Assembly (NCBI GenBank): GCA_963773635.1
Contig: CAVZBW010000002.1
Span: 1,054,001-1,118,000 of the forward strand
DNA from: CAVZBW01 sp963773635
GTDB lineage: Bacteria > Actinomycetota > Acidimicrobiia > Acidimicrobiales > RAAP-2
DNA length: 64,000 nucleotides
Direction of reading: 5' to 3'
The notes under the pieces are model-generated. The model was not told the origin of the DNA. It made no database searches and worked only from the letters and a program-made list of their open reading frames with translations. This document shows, piece after piece, positions 9,935 through 18,847 of the stretch (position 1 is its first letter; every line of letters begins with the position of its first letter). The translations under genes and the position numbers were made by a program.

Positions 9935-12900
9935 ATGGCGTCAGACAGGATCGTCGTAGTCACGTTCATCGAGCTGGTGGGGTCGAGCGCGCTCGCCAAC
10001 CGGTTCCCCTCCGGGGCGGCCGACGAGCTGCGACGCAAGCAGCTGTCCACTCTGCGCGAGCTCATCGCCTCCAACGACGGCTCGACGGTCATGAGCTTCG
10101 GGGATGCCCTGATGACGGTGTCCACCTCCATCGGCGCTTCGGTGACCGGAGCCGTGCAGATGCAGCAAGCGGTCCGGGAGAACAACGACGCCCACGGCGT
10201 GGCCGGGCTCGCCATTCCGGTGCGCATCGGCATGAGCGCCGGGGACGCCTCGGTACACGGCGGTCACGCCAACGGCGACGTGGTCCGGGAGGCGGCTCGG
10301 CTCTGCGCCAAGGCCGACGCGGGCGAGATCCTCGTCTCGCAGGCGCTGCGGGCGGTCTACCGCCGCCGCTCCTACCGGTTTCAGCGGATCGGCCTCCTCG
10401 AGGTCGGCCCGAGGGTGGAGCCCGTCGAGGGTTTCGCCCTGGTCTGGGACCCACCCACCGCCCACGAGCCCGGCCGCGGGGTGCCACTGCAGTGGCAGCT
10501 CTCGCGGCGCCCCGAGATCGGCAAGGTCGTGGGGCGGGAGCCCGAGCTCCACCGCCTGGTCACGTCCTACGAGCGGGTCGCCGAGGGTCTCGGGCACGAA
10601 GCCGTCTTCATCTCCGGCGAGGCGGGAGCGGGCAAGACCACGCTCGCGGCCGAGCTGGCCCGCCGGGCGCACGAGATCGGCGCATGCGTGCTCGTCGGCC
10701 GGTTCGACGAGGCCTTGACGCTGCCCTATCGCCCGTTCTTCGAGGGGCTCGACCACCTGATCGAGCACTCGGATCCCGAAGCCCTCTGCCCCCTCATGGG
10801 CCCGGACATCGAGGAGCTGGCGACGGTCATGCCTTCACTCCGGCGGATGGTCGATCCCTCGGAGACCGCCAACGAGGCGCACCCCGAAGCCCGCCGACAT
10901 CTCCGCTACGGCGGGATCGTCCGGCTGCTCGAGTCCATCTCGAGCGCCACCCCTCTCGTGTTCGTCCTCGACGACATCCAGTGGGCCGACGCGGAGAGCC
11001 TCCAGCTCGTCCACCACCTCCTGCGCTCGACATGGTCTGCGCACCTCTTTCTGGTCGGCCTGTACCGAGGAGGGGAGGTCACGAGGAGCCACCCGCTCAA
11101 CCAGCTGCTCGGCGCGCTCCAACGCGAGCCTTGCGCCAACATGATGGAGCTCTGCAACTTCGACGAGGACGACGTGCTGGCCCTCATCGAGGCCGCCACG
11201 CACCACCACGGTGACGCGGTGGCCATGAAGTTGGCCCGCCGGGTCCGGTGGCACACCGGCGGCAACCCGTTCTTCGTGACCGAGGTGGTGCGTCATCTGT
11301 TCGAATCTGGCGCCGTCAACGTCGACGACGACGGTCACCTGTGGTTGCGTGGGAGGTCGGACTCGATCGCCCTCCCCGACAGCGTGAGCCAGGTCATCAA
11401 TGCCCGTGTCGCCCGCCTGGGCGACCGGGTCGCCGAGGCGCTCTTCGTCGCCTCGGTCATCGGTCCCGAATTCGATCTCGATCTGCTGTCTCGGGCCTGC
11501 GAGACGTCGGAGGCCGAGCTGCTCGAGATCCTCGAACGAGCTGTGTCGGAGAGGCTCCTGGACGAGGTCTCCGAACCGCCCTGGAGGTTCCGCTTCGCCA
11601 CCGAGCTCGTCCAGCACAGCCTGAGCCAGGAGCTCGGGCCGGCTCGGCGCGGCCTCGCCCACCGCAAGGTGGCGCTCGCCCTCGACGTCGAGGAGGGGAC
11701 CGTCCCCAAGGAGCGGATCGGAGAGCTTGCGCGGCACTGGTCATCGACGGGACAGCCCACCGACATCCCGAGGGCCATCGACCTCTGCGCCCAGGCGGGG
11801 GAGGCGGCACTGAGCGGGCTGGCCCCCGCCGAGGCGGTCGACTGGTACGAGCGGGCCATCGAGATGAACCACCGCATCGAGGCGCCCGACACGCGGCGGA
11901 CGATCGACCTCAGCGTCGGACTGGGGCGCGCGCAGCGCCAGGCGGGCATGGAGCGCTTCGGGGAAACTCTCTGCCAGGCGGCGAGGCTGGCCGACGCCTC
12001 CGGCGACCCTGGCCGGCTCGTGACCGCCTCGCTCGAGGCCAGTCTCGGGGCCATCCCGGCCGATCTGTGGCGAGTCAATCCGGAGAAGGTCGACATTCTC
12101 GAGTCGGCGCTGGCGGTCTCCCCGCAGGGATCGCCGTCGAGAGCCCGGGTCCTCGCGGCACTGTGCAACGAGCTCTCCTTTGGCAGCACCGTCGAGCATC
12201 GCCAGGAGCTCGCCGACGAGGCACTGGCGATCGCCCGTCCCCTGGACGATCCCTCGACGCTCGTGGATGTCTCGATCCGGCTGGCCTTCCCGCTCGACCT
12301 GCCGGAGACTCGTGTGATTCGCCTCGAGGCGACGACCGAGACGCTGCAGCTCGCCGACAAGATGGACGACCCGGTGGCGCGTTACTGGTCATACATGAAC
12401 CACTCCTTTGCCGCGCTCCAGGCGGGAAGGCGGGCAGACGCCGATCGGTCCGTGGCCGCCATGGTCTCCCTCAGCGACGGGCTCGGTCAGCCGTGGCTGC
12501 GATGGATCAGCGGGTTCCGGCAGGCCTTGAGCGCCGTGTTGGACGGCGACCACGCCGCCGCGGAGCGCTTCGCGATGGAGCCGCTCTGGGCACGCCGCGC
12601 CGGGCAGACCTACCACCCCCTCACCCTTTACGGCGCGCAGCTGACGGGCATACGTTGGCAGCAGGGGAGACTGGCGGAGATCCTGCCGGCGATGATCGAC
12701 GTGGCCACCGGCTTCCAGCTTCCGGTCTTCACGGCAGCCGTGGCGCTTGCGTACAGCGACCTCGACCGGCCGCGTGATGCCGAGGCCCTGCTGGACCGGG
12801 CGGCGGGTCGAGGATTCTCGTCCATGCCGCGCGATGCCTCATGGGTGACGGCACTCAACTTCTATTCCGAGGTCGCCGTCCGGACGAATGCCCGGTCGAT

Positions 12901-13255
12901 CGCGGGCCAGCTCTACGAGCTGCTCCGCCCGTACCACGCCCACTACGACGCCAACATCGTCGCCTTCAGCGGACCGGTGGCCCACTTCACCGCCGGCCTG
13001 GCCTCCGTCCTCGAGCGCTACGAGGAGGCCGAGGAGCTCTACCGCCTCGCGGTGGAAGTCAACGGCCGCGTCGGTGCCACATTTATGAACGCCTGCACCG
13101 AGCTGTCGTGGGGTCAGATGTATCTGCGCCGCGGCACCGGTCACGACCCGGAGAGAGCACGGCACCATCTGCACGAAGCGCGCGGCACGGCAGTGCTCCG
13201 CGGCTACCCCATCATCGAGCGCCACGCCACCATCGCCCTCTCGAGCATCGACTGA
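9935..13255 (+). CDS. Class III cyclase-like / AAA ATPase / TPR signalling protein
   Basis: About 1106 residues. Residues 1-170: class III nucleotide cyclase fold (VVVTFIELVGSSALANRF, SFGDALMTV, EAARLCAKADAGEILVSQAL). The first metal aspartate is replaced by Glu (FIE for F-T/A-D) and the usual V-N-x-A-A-R asparagine is Arg, so it is probably a degenerate, non-catalytic cyclase domain. Residues about 190-560: AAA_16/STAND ATPase with Walker A SGEAGAGKTTLA and Walker B LVFVLDDIQWAD. The C-terminal half is TPR-like helical repeats. Start ATG 9935 has AGGGG upstream; the reading frame is open further upstream but without a site. Such proteins act as large signal-integrating switches; ligand unknown. 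Confidence 0.85.
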   Translation: MASDRIVVVTFIELVGSSALANRFPSGAADELRRKQLSTLRELIASNDGSTVMSFGDALMTVSTSIGASVTGAVQMQQAVRENNDAHGVAGLAIPVRIGMSAGDASVHGGHANGDVVREAARLCAKADAGEILVSQALRAVYRRRSYRFQRIGLLEVGPRVEPVEGFALVWDPPTAHEPGRGVPLQWQLSRRPEIGKVVGREPELHRLVTSYERVAEGLGHEAVFISGEAGAGKTTLAAELARRAHEIGACVLVGRFDEALTLPYRPFFEGLDHLIEHSDPEALCPLMGPDIEELATVMPSLRRMVDPSETANEAHPEARRHLRYGGIVRLLESISSATPLVFVLDDIQWADAESLQLVHHLLRSTWSAHLFLVGLYRGGEVTRSHPLNQLLGALQREPCANMMELCNFDEDDVLALIEAATHHHGDAVAMKLARRVRWHTGGNPFFVTEVVRHLFESGAVNVDDDGHLWLRGRSDSIALPDSVSQVINARVARLGDRVAEALFVASVIGPEFDLDLLSRACETSEAELLEILERAVSERLLDEVSEPPWRFRFATELVQHSLSQELGPARRGLAHRKVALALDVEEGTVPKERIGELARHWSSTGQPTDIPRAIDLCAQAGEAALSGLAPAEAVDWYERAIEMNHRIEAPDTRRTIDLSVGLGRAQRQAGMERFGETLCQAARLADASGDPGRLVTASLEASLGAIPADLWRVNPEKVDILESALAVSPQGSPSRARVLAALCNELSFGSTVEHRQELADEALAIARPLDDPSTLVDVSIRLAFPLDLPETRVIRLEATTETLQLADKMDDPVARYWSYMNHSFAALQAGRRADADRSVAAMVSLSDGLGQPWLRWISGFRQALSAVLDGDHAAAERFAMEPLWARRAGQTYHPLTLYGAQLTGIRWQQGRLAEILPAMIDVATGFQLPVFTAAVALAYSDLDRPRDAEALLDRAAGRGFSSMPRDASWVTALNFYSEVAVRTNARSIAGQLYELLRPYHAHYDANIVAFSGPVAHFTAGLASVLERYEEAEELYRLAVEVNGRVGATFMNACTELSWGQMYLRRGTGHDPERARHHLHEARGTAVLRGYPIIERHATIALSSID

Positions 13256-13360
13256 ACCGATTCGCACCTCGCCCTGCGGCGCACAATCGAGTCTGAGGAA
13301 GATCCGGCAACTCCTGACGCCGAGCAGCTGCGCCCCTCACCCGAGGCTTTGCCCGGCGCC

Positions 13361-13405
13361 AGGTCCGGGACTCCTGTGCCGACACTGCAGAGGCATCCCG
13401 GACCT
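13361..13405. terminator. Perfect 10-bp hairpin between convergent genes
   Basis: AGGTCCGGGA (13361-13370) pairs perfectly with TCCCGGACCT (13396-13405), with a further TGCC/GGCA pairing inside the loop. It sits between the plus-strand ATPase gene (ends 13255) and the minus-strand gene ending at 13461. No T-run follows, so it is either a bidirectional Rho-independent-like structure of the GC-rich type or a 3'-end stabiliser. Confidence 0.5.
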
Positions 13406-13460
13406 GGTTGCAGTGCCGGCGGGTCGACCTTGCGGGGCGCTCGACCCCAGGAGACTCGGA

Positions 13461-13994
13461 TCAAGAAGAGAGACCAACTCGGGCCGATGCAGCGTCGAGT
13501 GCGCTGAATCGGAGGGAGTACCCCCACCTGCGGCGGACTCCGACTACCGCCGGACGCTCCGGGAGCAGGAGCGGAACAGCCAGCGCCCAATAGGAGCGAT
13601 CCCCTCCCCCGATGTCTCGGATTGAGGGAAGCCATTGCGCGGTGGGAAGCTCGTCCCGCAACGCCCGCCGAGCAACCTCGGGCAGGGGGTCGTCGACGGC
13701 ATCGAAGACCGTCTCGCTCGCGATCGGTGTCGGAAACGCTGGCCCAGGTGCCTCCGTCCAAGTGCTCAGGACATCGAGCTCGCTCACCGAGGCCTCGACG
13801 GCCGAGATGATGTGGTCGGGCGCGACCGCTCCCGAATCGGGCAGCGCCAGCTCTACGACCAGCTCGGACCGGTCGACCTCCTGGAATACTGGCTCGACGG
13901 CGAGGCCCGTTGCCCCCTCGACCTCGACCTTGACGAGATCGAGCGCATCGGCGCCGTCGTGAACCGCCACGCGGAGCTTGTTCGTGACCGTCAT
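13461..13994 (-). CDS. Hypothetical protein, 177 aa
   Basis: ATG 13994 is preceded by GAGGAGG at good spacing. The protein begins MTVTNKLRVAVHDGADALDL and is acidic, with alternating hydrophobic residues suggesting a beta-rich N-terminal half and a tail containing SYWALAVPLLLPERPAVVGV. No family recognised and no signal peptide. It stands alone, convergent with the ATPase gene and divergent from the crotonase gene. Confidence 0.55.
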   Translation of the reverse strand: MTVTNKLRVAVHDGADALDLVKVEVEGATGLAVEPVFQEVDRSELVVELALPDSGAVAPDHIISAVEASVSELDVLSTWTEAPGPAFPTPIASETVFDAVDDPLPEVARRALRDELPTAQWLPSIRDIGGGDRSYWALAVPLLLPERPAVVGVRRRWGYSLRFSALDAASARVGLSS

Positions 13995-14208
13995 TTGCTG
14001 ATCCTCCTCGGGCCAAAGGGTCTCGCCGCTCGCGACCGGCATCGACGAACGACGGTACGCCTCGAAGGTGAACGTTCTCTAATGACCATGCGGCGATCCG
14101 TTAACAAGGGCACGGGTGCGAGATGCTTCTCGGGCCGTGAGCGATGCATCCACCCCAAGCCCGTGCCAACCGGTACGGTGCCGGAACCACCGTCGAAAGG
14201 AGCAAGTC

Positions 14209-15042
14209 GTGAGCGACCTCGTATTGATCGATGAACCTGCGGAGGGCGTCCGCCGCCTCACCCTCAACCGTCCCGAGAAGCGCAATGCGCTCAACAACCC
14301 CCTCCGGGGTGCTCTGCTCGAAGCCCTCAAGACCGCGGATGCCGACGACGCGATCCGGGTGATGATCGTGCGGGGCGCCGGACCGAGCTTTTCCGCCGGC
14401 TACGACCTGGGAGGCGGAAACGAGGGAACCGAGCTCCCCTTTTACACGCCGGGTGGCGACGGCCAGTGGCCCCGCCACGTCACCGAGGGCTGGATGAGCA
14501 TCTGGGACCTCGCCAAGCCCGTCATCGCCCAGGTACACGGCTACTGCCTGGCCGGCGGCAGTGAGCTCGCGACCGGCTGCGACCTGGTCTACATCGCCGA
14601 GGACGCCAAGATGGGCTATCCGGCCGTGCGGTTCGGCGTGCCGGACATGCACTTCCACTCCTGGTTCGTGGGGATGCGGCTGGCCATGGAGATGATGCTG
14701 ACCGGGGACTCGATCAGCGGCACGGAGGCCGCGGCCCGGGGATGGGCCAATCGGGCCTTCCCCGCCGAGGAGCTCGACGACAAGGTCGTCGAGCAGGCCC
14801 AGCGCATCGCCATGCTCCCGCCCGACCTCGTGCAGCTCAACAAGAGGGTGGTCCATCGCGGGATGGAGGTCATGGGCCTGCGTACCGCCATACGGGTGGG
14901 TACCGAGCTCTGCGCGCTGGGGACGCGTCAGGCGAGCATGACCACCTTCTTGGAGAAGCTCAACGAGGGGAGCCTGACCGCGGCCCTAACCGAGCGCGAC
15001 GCCCCCTTCGGCGACTACCGGACGACGACACCGGGCTCGTAG
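14209..15042 (+). CDS. Enoyl-CoA hydratase/isomerase (crotonase) family protein
   Basis: 277 residues from GTG 14209, with AAGGAG at 14197-14202. Crotonase features: LNRPEKRNALNN near the N-terminus, GAGPSFSAGYDLGGG (oxyanion hole and CoA site), and YCLAGGSELATGCDLVYIAE carrying the first catalytic glutamate region. The position of the second catalytic Glu is occupied by VPDMHFHSW, so it may catalyse another crotonase reaction (isomerisation, hydrolysis) rather than classical hydration. Substrate unknown; acyl-CoA breakdown is the general role. Free-standing gene. Confidence 0.85.
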   Translation: MSDLVLIDEPAEGVRRLTLNRPEKRNALNNPLRGALLEALKTADADDAIRVMIVRGAGPSFSAGYDLGGGNEGTELPFYTPGGDGQWPRHVTEGWMSIWDLAKPVIAQVHGYCLAGGSELATGCDLVYIAEDAKMGYPAVRFGVPDMHFHSWFVGMRLAMEMMLTGDSISGTEAAARGWANRAFPAEELDDKVVEQAQRIAMLPPDLVQLNKRVVHRGMEVMGLRTAIRVGTELCALGTRQASMTTFLEKLNEGSLTAALTERDAPFGDYRTTTPGS

Positions 15043-15053
15043 CAGTCCGGCAG

Positions 15054-15107
15054 GAGCTTGCCGGCGTGGCCGAGCTTGCCGGCGTGGCCGAGCTTGCCGG
15101 CGCGGGC
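15054..15107. repeat. 18-bp tandem repeat, three copies, in the leader of the polymerase gene
   Basis: GAGCTTGCCGGCGTGGCC occurs twice exactly (15054-15071, 15072-15089) and a third copy (15090-15107) differs at its end. It lies between the crotonase stop and the start of the LigD-type gene, directly upstream of a TACAGT -10-like hexamer (15113-15118). In frame it would encode repeats of ELAGVA, but no start codon supports translation there. Confidence 0.8.
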
Positions 15108-15125
15108 GCGTTTACAGTCGTGCAC

Positions 15126-16160
15126 GTGCCGAGCCCGCCGAGCAAGCCCGACCCGGAGGACGCCGTCGTCGAGGCGGCCGGTCACGAGGTGAGGATCAGC
15201 AACCCGGGCAAGGTGCTCTTCGACGAGCGAGGAGAGACCAAGCTCGATCTGGTCCGCTACTACCAGGCGGTCGAGGCACCCCTCATGAGGGCCATGGGGG
15301 GTCGCCCCGTCCTCTTGCAGCGGTTCCCGCACGGGGCCGGGGGATCGTCCTTCTACCAGAAGCGAGTCCCGGCACAGCGTCCGGAATGGCTCGAGACGGC
15401 CATCGTGTCGACACCCAACGGCACGACCTCACAGGCGTTGGTGGCCCGCGACCTGGCCCACGTCCTGTGGGCCGTCAACCTGGCCTGCCTCGGATTCCAC
15501 GTCTGGCCGTCGAAGGCCGACGACCTCGAGCACGCCGATCAGCTCCGGATCGACCTCGACCCGACGCCCGGCGTGACGTTCCCGATGGTGCAGGAGGCCG
15601 CAGACGAAACGCGGCGCCTCTTCGAGGAGCTCGGCGTCGTGGCGTTGCCCAAGACCACGGGCAACCGCGGCATCCACGTCTTTGCCCATCTCGAGTCGCG
15701 CTGGACGTCCTACGACGTGCGTGCCGCGGCCGTTGCGGTGGCGAGGGAGCTCGAACGACGTCGTCCCGACCTGATCACGGGCGCGTGGTGGAAGGAGGAA
15801 CGGGGCAGCAGGGTCTTCGTCGACTTCAACCAGAACGCGCCCCACAAGACGATCTTCGGCGCGTGGTCGGTACGCGCCCGCCCCGGAGCACAGGTCTCCA
15901 CGCCGTTTGGCTGGGCCGAGCTGGCGGCCGTCCAGCCCGACGTCCTCACGATCGCCACCGTGCCCGATCGCCTGAGCGATCGGGGGGATCCCTGGGAGTC
16001 CATGCCCGACGAACCGCAGTCGCTCGAGCCGTTGCTCGCCCTGCACGAGCGGGACCGCGCCGAGGGGCTGATGGACGCTCCCTGGCCGCCGGTCTACCCG
16101 AAGATGCCGGGCGAGCCGCCCCGGGTCGCTCCGAGCCGCGCCAAGAAGGCCAGGCCCTAG
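15126..16160 (+). CDS. LigD-type DNA polymerase domain protein (primase-polymerase, stand-alone)
   Basis: About 344 residues matching the polymerase domain of bacterial NHEJ ligase D, an archaeo-eukaryotic primase-fold enzyme that adds nucleotides at broken ends. Visible: GHEVRISNPGKVLF, metal-binding LRIDLDP (two Asp), TTGNRGIHVFAHL, and FVDFNQNAPHKTIFGAWSVR with the third Asp. There are no ligase or nuclease domains, and no Ku gene is in the window; separate PolDom proteins are common in actinobacteria. GTG 15126 is chosen: TACAGT lies 7 bases upstream, as in leaderless transcripts; GTG 15120 is an alternative. Its stop codon overlaps that of the convergent gene in a CTAG palindrome. Confidence 0.85.
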   Translation: MPSPPSKPDPEDAVVEAAGHEVRISNPGKVLFDERGETKLDLVRYYQAVEAPLMRAMGGRPVLLQRFPHGAGGSSFYQKRVPAQRPEWLETAIVSTPNGTTSQALVARDLAHVLWAVNLACLGFHVWPSKADDLEHADQLRIDLDPTPGVTFPMVQEAADETRRLFEELGVVALPKTTGNRGIHVFAHLESRWTSYDVRAAAVAVARELERRRPDLITGAWWKEERGSRVFVDFNQNAPHKTIFGAWSVRARPGAQVSTPFGWAELAAVQPDVLTIATVPDRLSDRGDPWESMPDEPQSLEPLLALHERDRAEGLMDAPWPPVYPKMPGEPPRVAPSRAKKARP

Positions 16161-17287
16161 CCCGTCCAATAGGTGCCGTCGAGCATCCGCTGGATCAGGT
16201 CGCGGTGGATGATGGCGTCCTCGGGGTCGTCGGGCATCCTGCCCTCACCAAAGTGCACCGTGCGCCGCATGATGCGGAACATCACGATGCCGTGGCGCAG
16301 GGCGGCGTAGGTCTCGAACCACTCGAGGTTGCGCAGCGGCCGGCCGCAGGACGCCTCGTAGGCGGAGGCCACCTCCTCGCGACGTAGGAAGTCGGGGAGC
16401 CCGGGCAGCTCGAGATGGTGCGCGATGCCCTCGAAAAACTGGTGGAGGACGATCATCCACCCCACGTCCAGCTCACGCGGGCCCAGGGCGGCCATCTCCC
16501 AGTCGAGCAGCGCCACGGGCTCGAAGTCGCGGTAGACGATGTTGCCGACCCTCGAGTCGCCCCAGCTCACGACCGTCTCGCGCTCCTCGGGCCAGTGGTC
16601 CTCCAGCCAACGGAAGCCGCGCTCGATGAGCGGCGAGCGGACGCCGTCGGCCACCGTCCACTCGTAGTAGGCGATCTGGTCGGCCACGTGCCGACGCAGC
16701 GGCGTGGCGCCGCCCACGGCGAGGTGCAGGAACGCCAGTTCCTCCTCGGAAGCCGCCAGCCCGTGGAGCTCCGCGAGCCTGCCGACGGACGCACGCTCGA
16801 GCCGGGTGCGTTCCTCGGGCGAGGCGTCGAGGACCCATCCGACCATGTTGTAGGAGGGGATGTCGGCGGGCACCCGACCCTCCACGGCGTCCATCACGAA
16901 GAACGGGACACCGAGCACCCCGGGGTCCGGCTCGAACCAGCGAGCGAGGGGGACCGGGACCTCGCTTCGCCGCCGGACGAGGTCGAGCAGCCGGAACTGG
17001 GCCGCCATGTCGTAGCGCGGGAAGACGGGAACGGCGTGCGGCGCCGGAGCCAAGCGGGCGACGAGGGACGCCCGGCGGGCCACGCCGGCGTCGGTCCAGT
17101 CCGCGTCGAAGAGCAGGGTCTCGCTCGACATCCCGCTGCCCTCGGGCCGCCGCAGCTCGGAGAGGTGCGGCGCGGCGTCCCGGGGAAGCTTCGAAGCCAG
17201 CCAGGCCTCGAGCCGCGGCCGCGTCGCCTCGACGTCCCGGACCGAGACGGTGGGGCGTGTCGCCGGATCGTTCGCTGCCATCTCCAC
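16157..17287 (-). CDS. Phosphotransferase family protein (APH/ACAD10-like kinase fold)
   Basis: 376 residues. The APH catalytic loop appears as SWGDSRVGNIVY (usual H-G-D-x-x-x-x-N, with Trp in place of His) and the metal site as LLDWEMAALG. Such proteins phosphorylate small molecules; ACAD10-type relatives next to acyl-CoA genes are thought to act on hydroxyacyl substrates. The gene begins 12 bases after the aldehyde dehydrogenase stop, so the two form an operon. Start is GTG 17287 or ATG 17281; a purine-rich AGGGG site favours the GTG. Confidence 0.8.
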   Translation of the reverse strand: MEMAANDPATRPTVSVRDVEATRPRLEAWLASKLPRDAAPHLSELRRPEGSGMSSETLLFDADWTDAGVARRASLVARLAPAPHAVPVFPRYDMAAQFRLLDLVRRRSEVPVPLARWFEPDPGVLGVPFFVMDAVEGRVPADIPSYNMVGWVLDASPEERTRLERASVGRLAELHGLAASEEELAFLHLAVGGATPLRRHVADQIAYYEWTVADGVRSPLIERGFRWLEDHWPEERETVVSWGDSRVGNIVYRDFEPVALLDWEMAALGPRELDVGWMIVLHQFFEGIAHHLELPGLPDFLRREEVASAYEASCGRPLRNLEWFETYAALRHGIVMFRIMRRTVHFGEGRMPDDPEDAIIHRDLIQRMLDGTYWTG

Positions 17288-17298
17288 GCGCCGGGCCC

Positions 17299-18798
17299 CT
17301 ACTGCTCCTCCCGGGCATAGGCGGAGGGCACTCCGTTCAAGATCACGGTCTTGGTCTCCAGGAAGGGGAGGAGGCCCTCCGTGCCACCCTCACGGCCGAG
17401 CCCCGATTGCTTGAAGCCGCCAAAGGCGATGCCGAAGTCCGTGCGAAAGGCGTTGTGGCCGACGGTGCCCGAACGCAGCTGTCCCGCCACCTCGCGGGCG
17501 CGATCGGCATCGTTGGTGAACACCGAGGCGTTGAGGCCGTAGATGGTGTCGTTGGCGATCGCCACGGCCTGGCGCTCGTCGTCCGCGGCGATCACGCTCA
17601 GGACGGGTCCGAAGATCTCGTCCCGGGCGATGGTCGAGGAGTTGTCGACGTTGGCGAAGACCGTGGGCTCGACATACCAACCCCGATCGAGGCCCTTGGG
17701 GCGACCCCCTCCCGCGGCGAGCGTCGCCCCCTCCTCGAGGCCCTTCGCGATGTAGCCCTCCACGCGGGTGCGCTGGCGCTCCGCAGCGAGCGGCCCCATC
17801 TGCGTCTGCGCGTCGAACGGATCACCGACCCGGACCTGCGAGAAGGTGCCCGCCAGGGCCTCCACGAGCTCGTCGTGGCGAGACCGGGTGACCACGATCC
17901 TGGTGAGCGAGGAGCACACCTGCCCCGACAGCATGCACTCGGCGCCCGCCAGGGCGGCGGCGGAGGCCCCGAGGTCGGCGTCGTCGAGGATCACGGCGGC
18001 CGACTTGCCACCGAGCTCGAGGGTGCAGCGCGCGATCCGCTCCCCGCAGAGCGAGGCGATGCGCCGCCCCGCCGCCGTCGACCCGGTGAAGGTGATCTTG
18101 TCCACGAGAGGGTCGCGCACGAGGAGCTCGGAGACCTCGCGGTCCGCGGTCACCACGTTGAGCACCCCCGGCGGGAGGCCGATGGCCTCGGCGACCTCCG
18201 CCACGAGGTAACCCTCGCCCGGAGCCTCCGGCGACGACTTGAGGACGACCGTGCAGCCGGCGATGAGCGCCGGCGCAACCTTGTAGCTGATGAGCCCCAG
18301 GGGCCCGTTCCACGGGATGATCGCCCCGACCACGCCGACCGGCTCCCGCACGAGGAGGCCGAACTCCCCGCCGAGGCTCGGCTGGGCCCGCTCCTCGAAG
18401 GGGTACGTGTCGGCGAGCCCCGCGTAGTACTCGAAGGTGGCCCCCGATCCCGGCACCGAGGCCTGCGCGATCACGTGAAGGACGCCGGACTCCCGGGGCC
18501 AGATCTGGGCGAAGCGGTCGGTCCGCTCCCTCAGGCCGTCGGCCAGGGCCCGCAGGTATTCGGCCCGCTGGCCGTGGGTCATCCTCGGCCAGGGGCCCTC
18601 GTCGAACGCCCGCCGAGCGGCGCGGACCGCCCGCGCCATGTCGGGCTCCTTGGCCTCCGCGACTCGGAAGTAGAGCTCCTCGGTCGCCGAGTCGATGACG
18701 TCGATCATCGACTCGGAGGAGGGCTTGACCCACTCGCCGCCGATGAAGAACCGGTCTGCGTGACGAATCGGCGACGTCTTGGCATCGGTCAGGCTCAT
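17299..18798 (-). CDS. Aldehyde dehydrogenase family protein
   Basis: 499 residues, full length. NAD(P)+-dependent oxidation of an aldehyde to an acid. Seen: PWNGPLGLISYKVAPALIAG, FTGSTAAGRRIA (cofactor loop), general base LELGGKSA and catalytic cysteine GQVCSSLTRI, then EIFGPVLSVIA and GGFKQSGLGREGG. GGGGGAG lies 7 bases before ATG 18798. First gene of an operon with the APH-fold protein downstream. Substrate cannot be read from sequence. Confidence 0.92.
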   Translation of the reverse strand: MSLTDAKTSPIRHADRFFIGGEWVKPSSESMIDVIDSATEELYFRVAEAKEPDMARAVRAARRAFDEGPWPRMTHGQRAEYLRALADGLRERTDRFAQIWPRESGVLHVIAQASVPGSGATFEYYAGLADTYPFEERAQPSLGGEFGLLVREPVGVVGAIIPWNGPLGLISYKVAPALIAGCTVVLKSSPEAPGEGYLVAEVAEAIGLPPGVLNVVTADREVSELLVRDPLVDKITFTGSTAAGRRIASLCGERIARCTLELGGKSAAVILDDADLGASAAALAGAECMLSGQVCSSLTRIVVTRSRHDELVEALAGTFSQVRVGDPFDAQTQMGPLAAERQRTRVEGYIAKGLEEGATLAAGGGRPKGLDRGWYVEPTVFANVDNSSTIARDEIFGPVLSVIAADDERQAVAIANDTIYGLNASVFTNDADRAREVAGQLRSGTVGHNAFRTDFGIAFGGFKQSGLGREGGTEGLLPFLETKTVILNGVPSAYAREEQ

Positions 18799-18847
18799 GT
18801 CGGTCTCCCCCTGTTTGACGTCGGTCTCGGACGATCCGCCGAGAACC

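Noticed and set aside
9935..10450. Active adenylate cyclase
   Set aside because: Key metal and transition-state residues are substituted, so catalysis is unlikely.
15126..16160. Complete NHEJ ligase D
   Set aside because: Only the polymerase domain is present; no ligase or nuclease domain and no Ku gene nearby.
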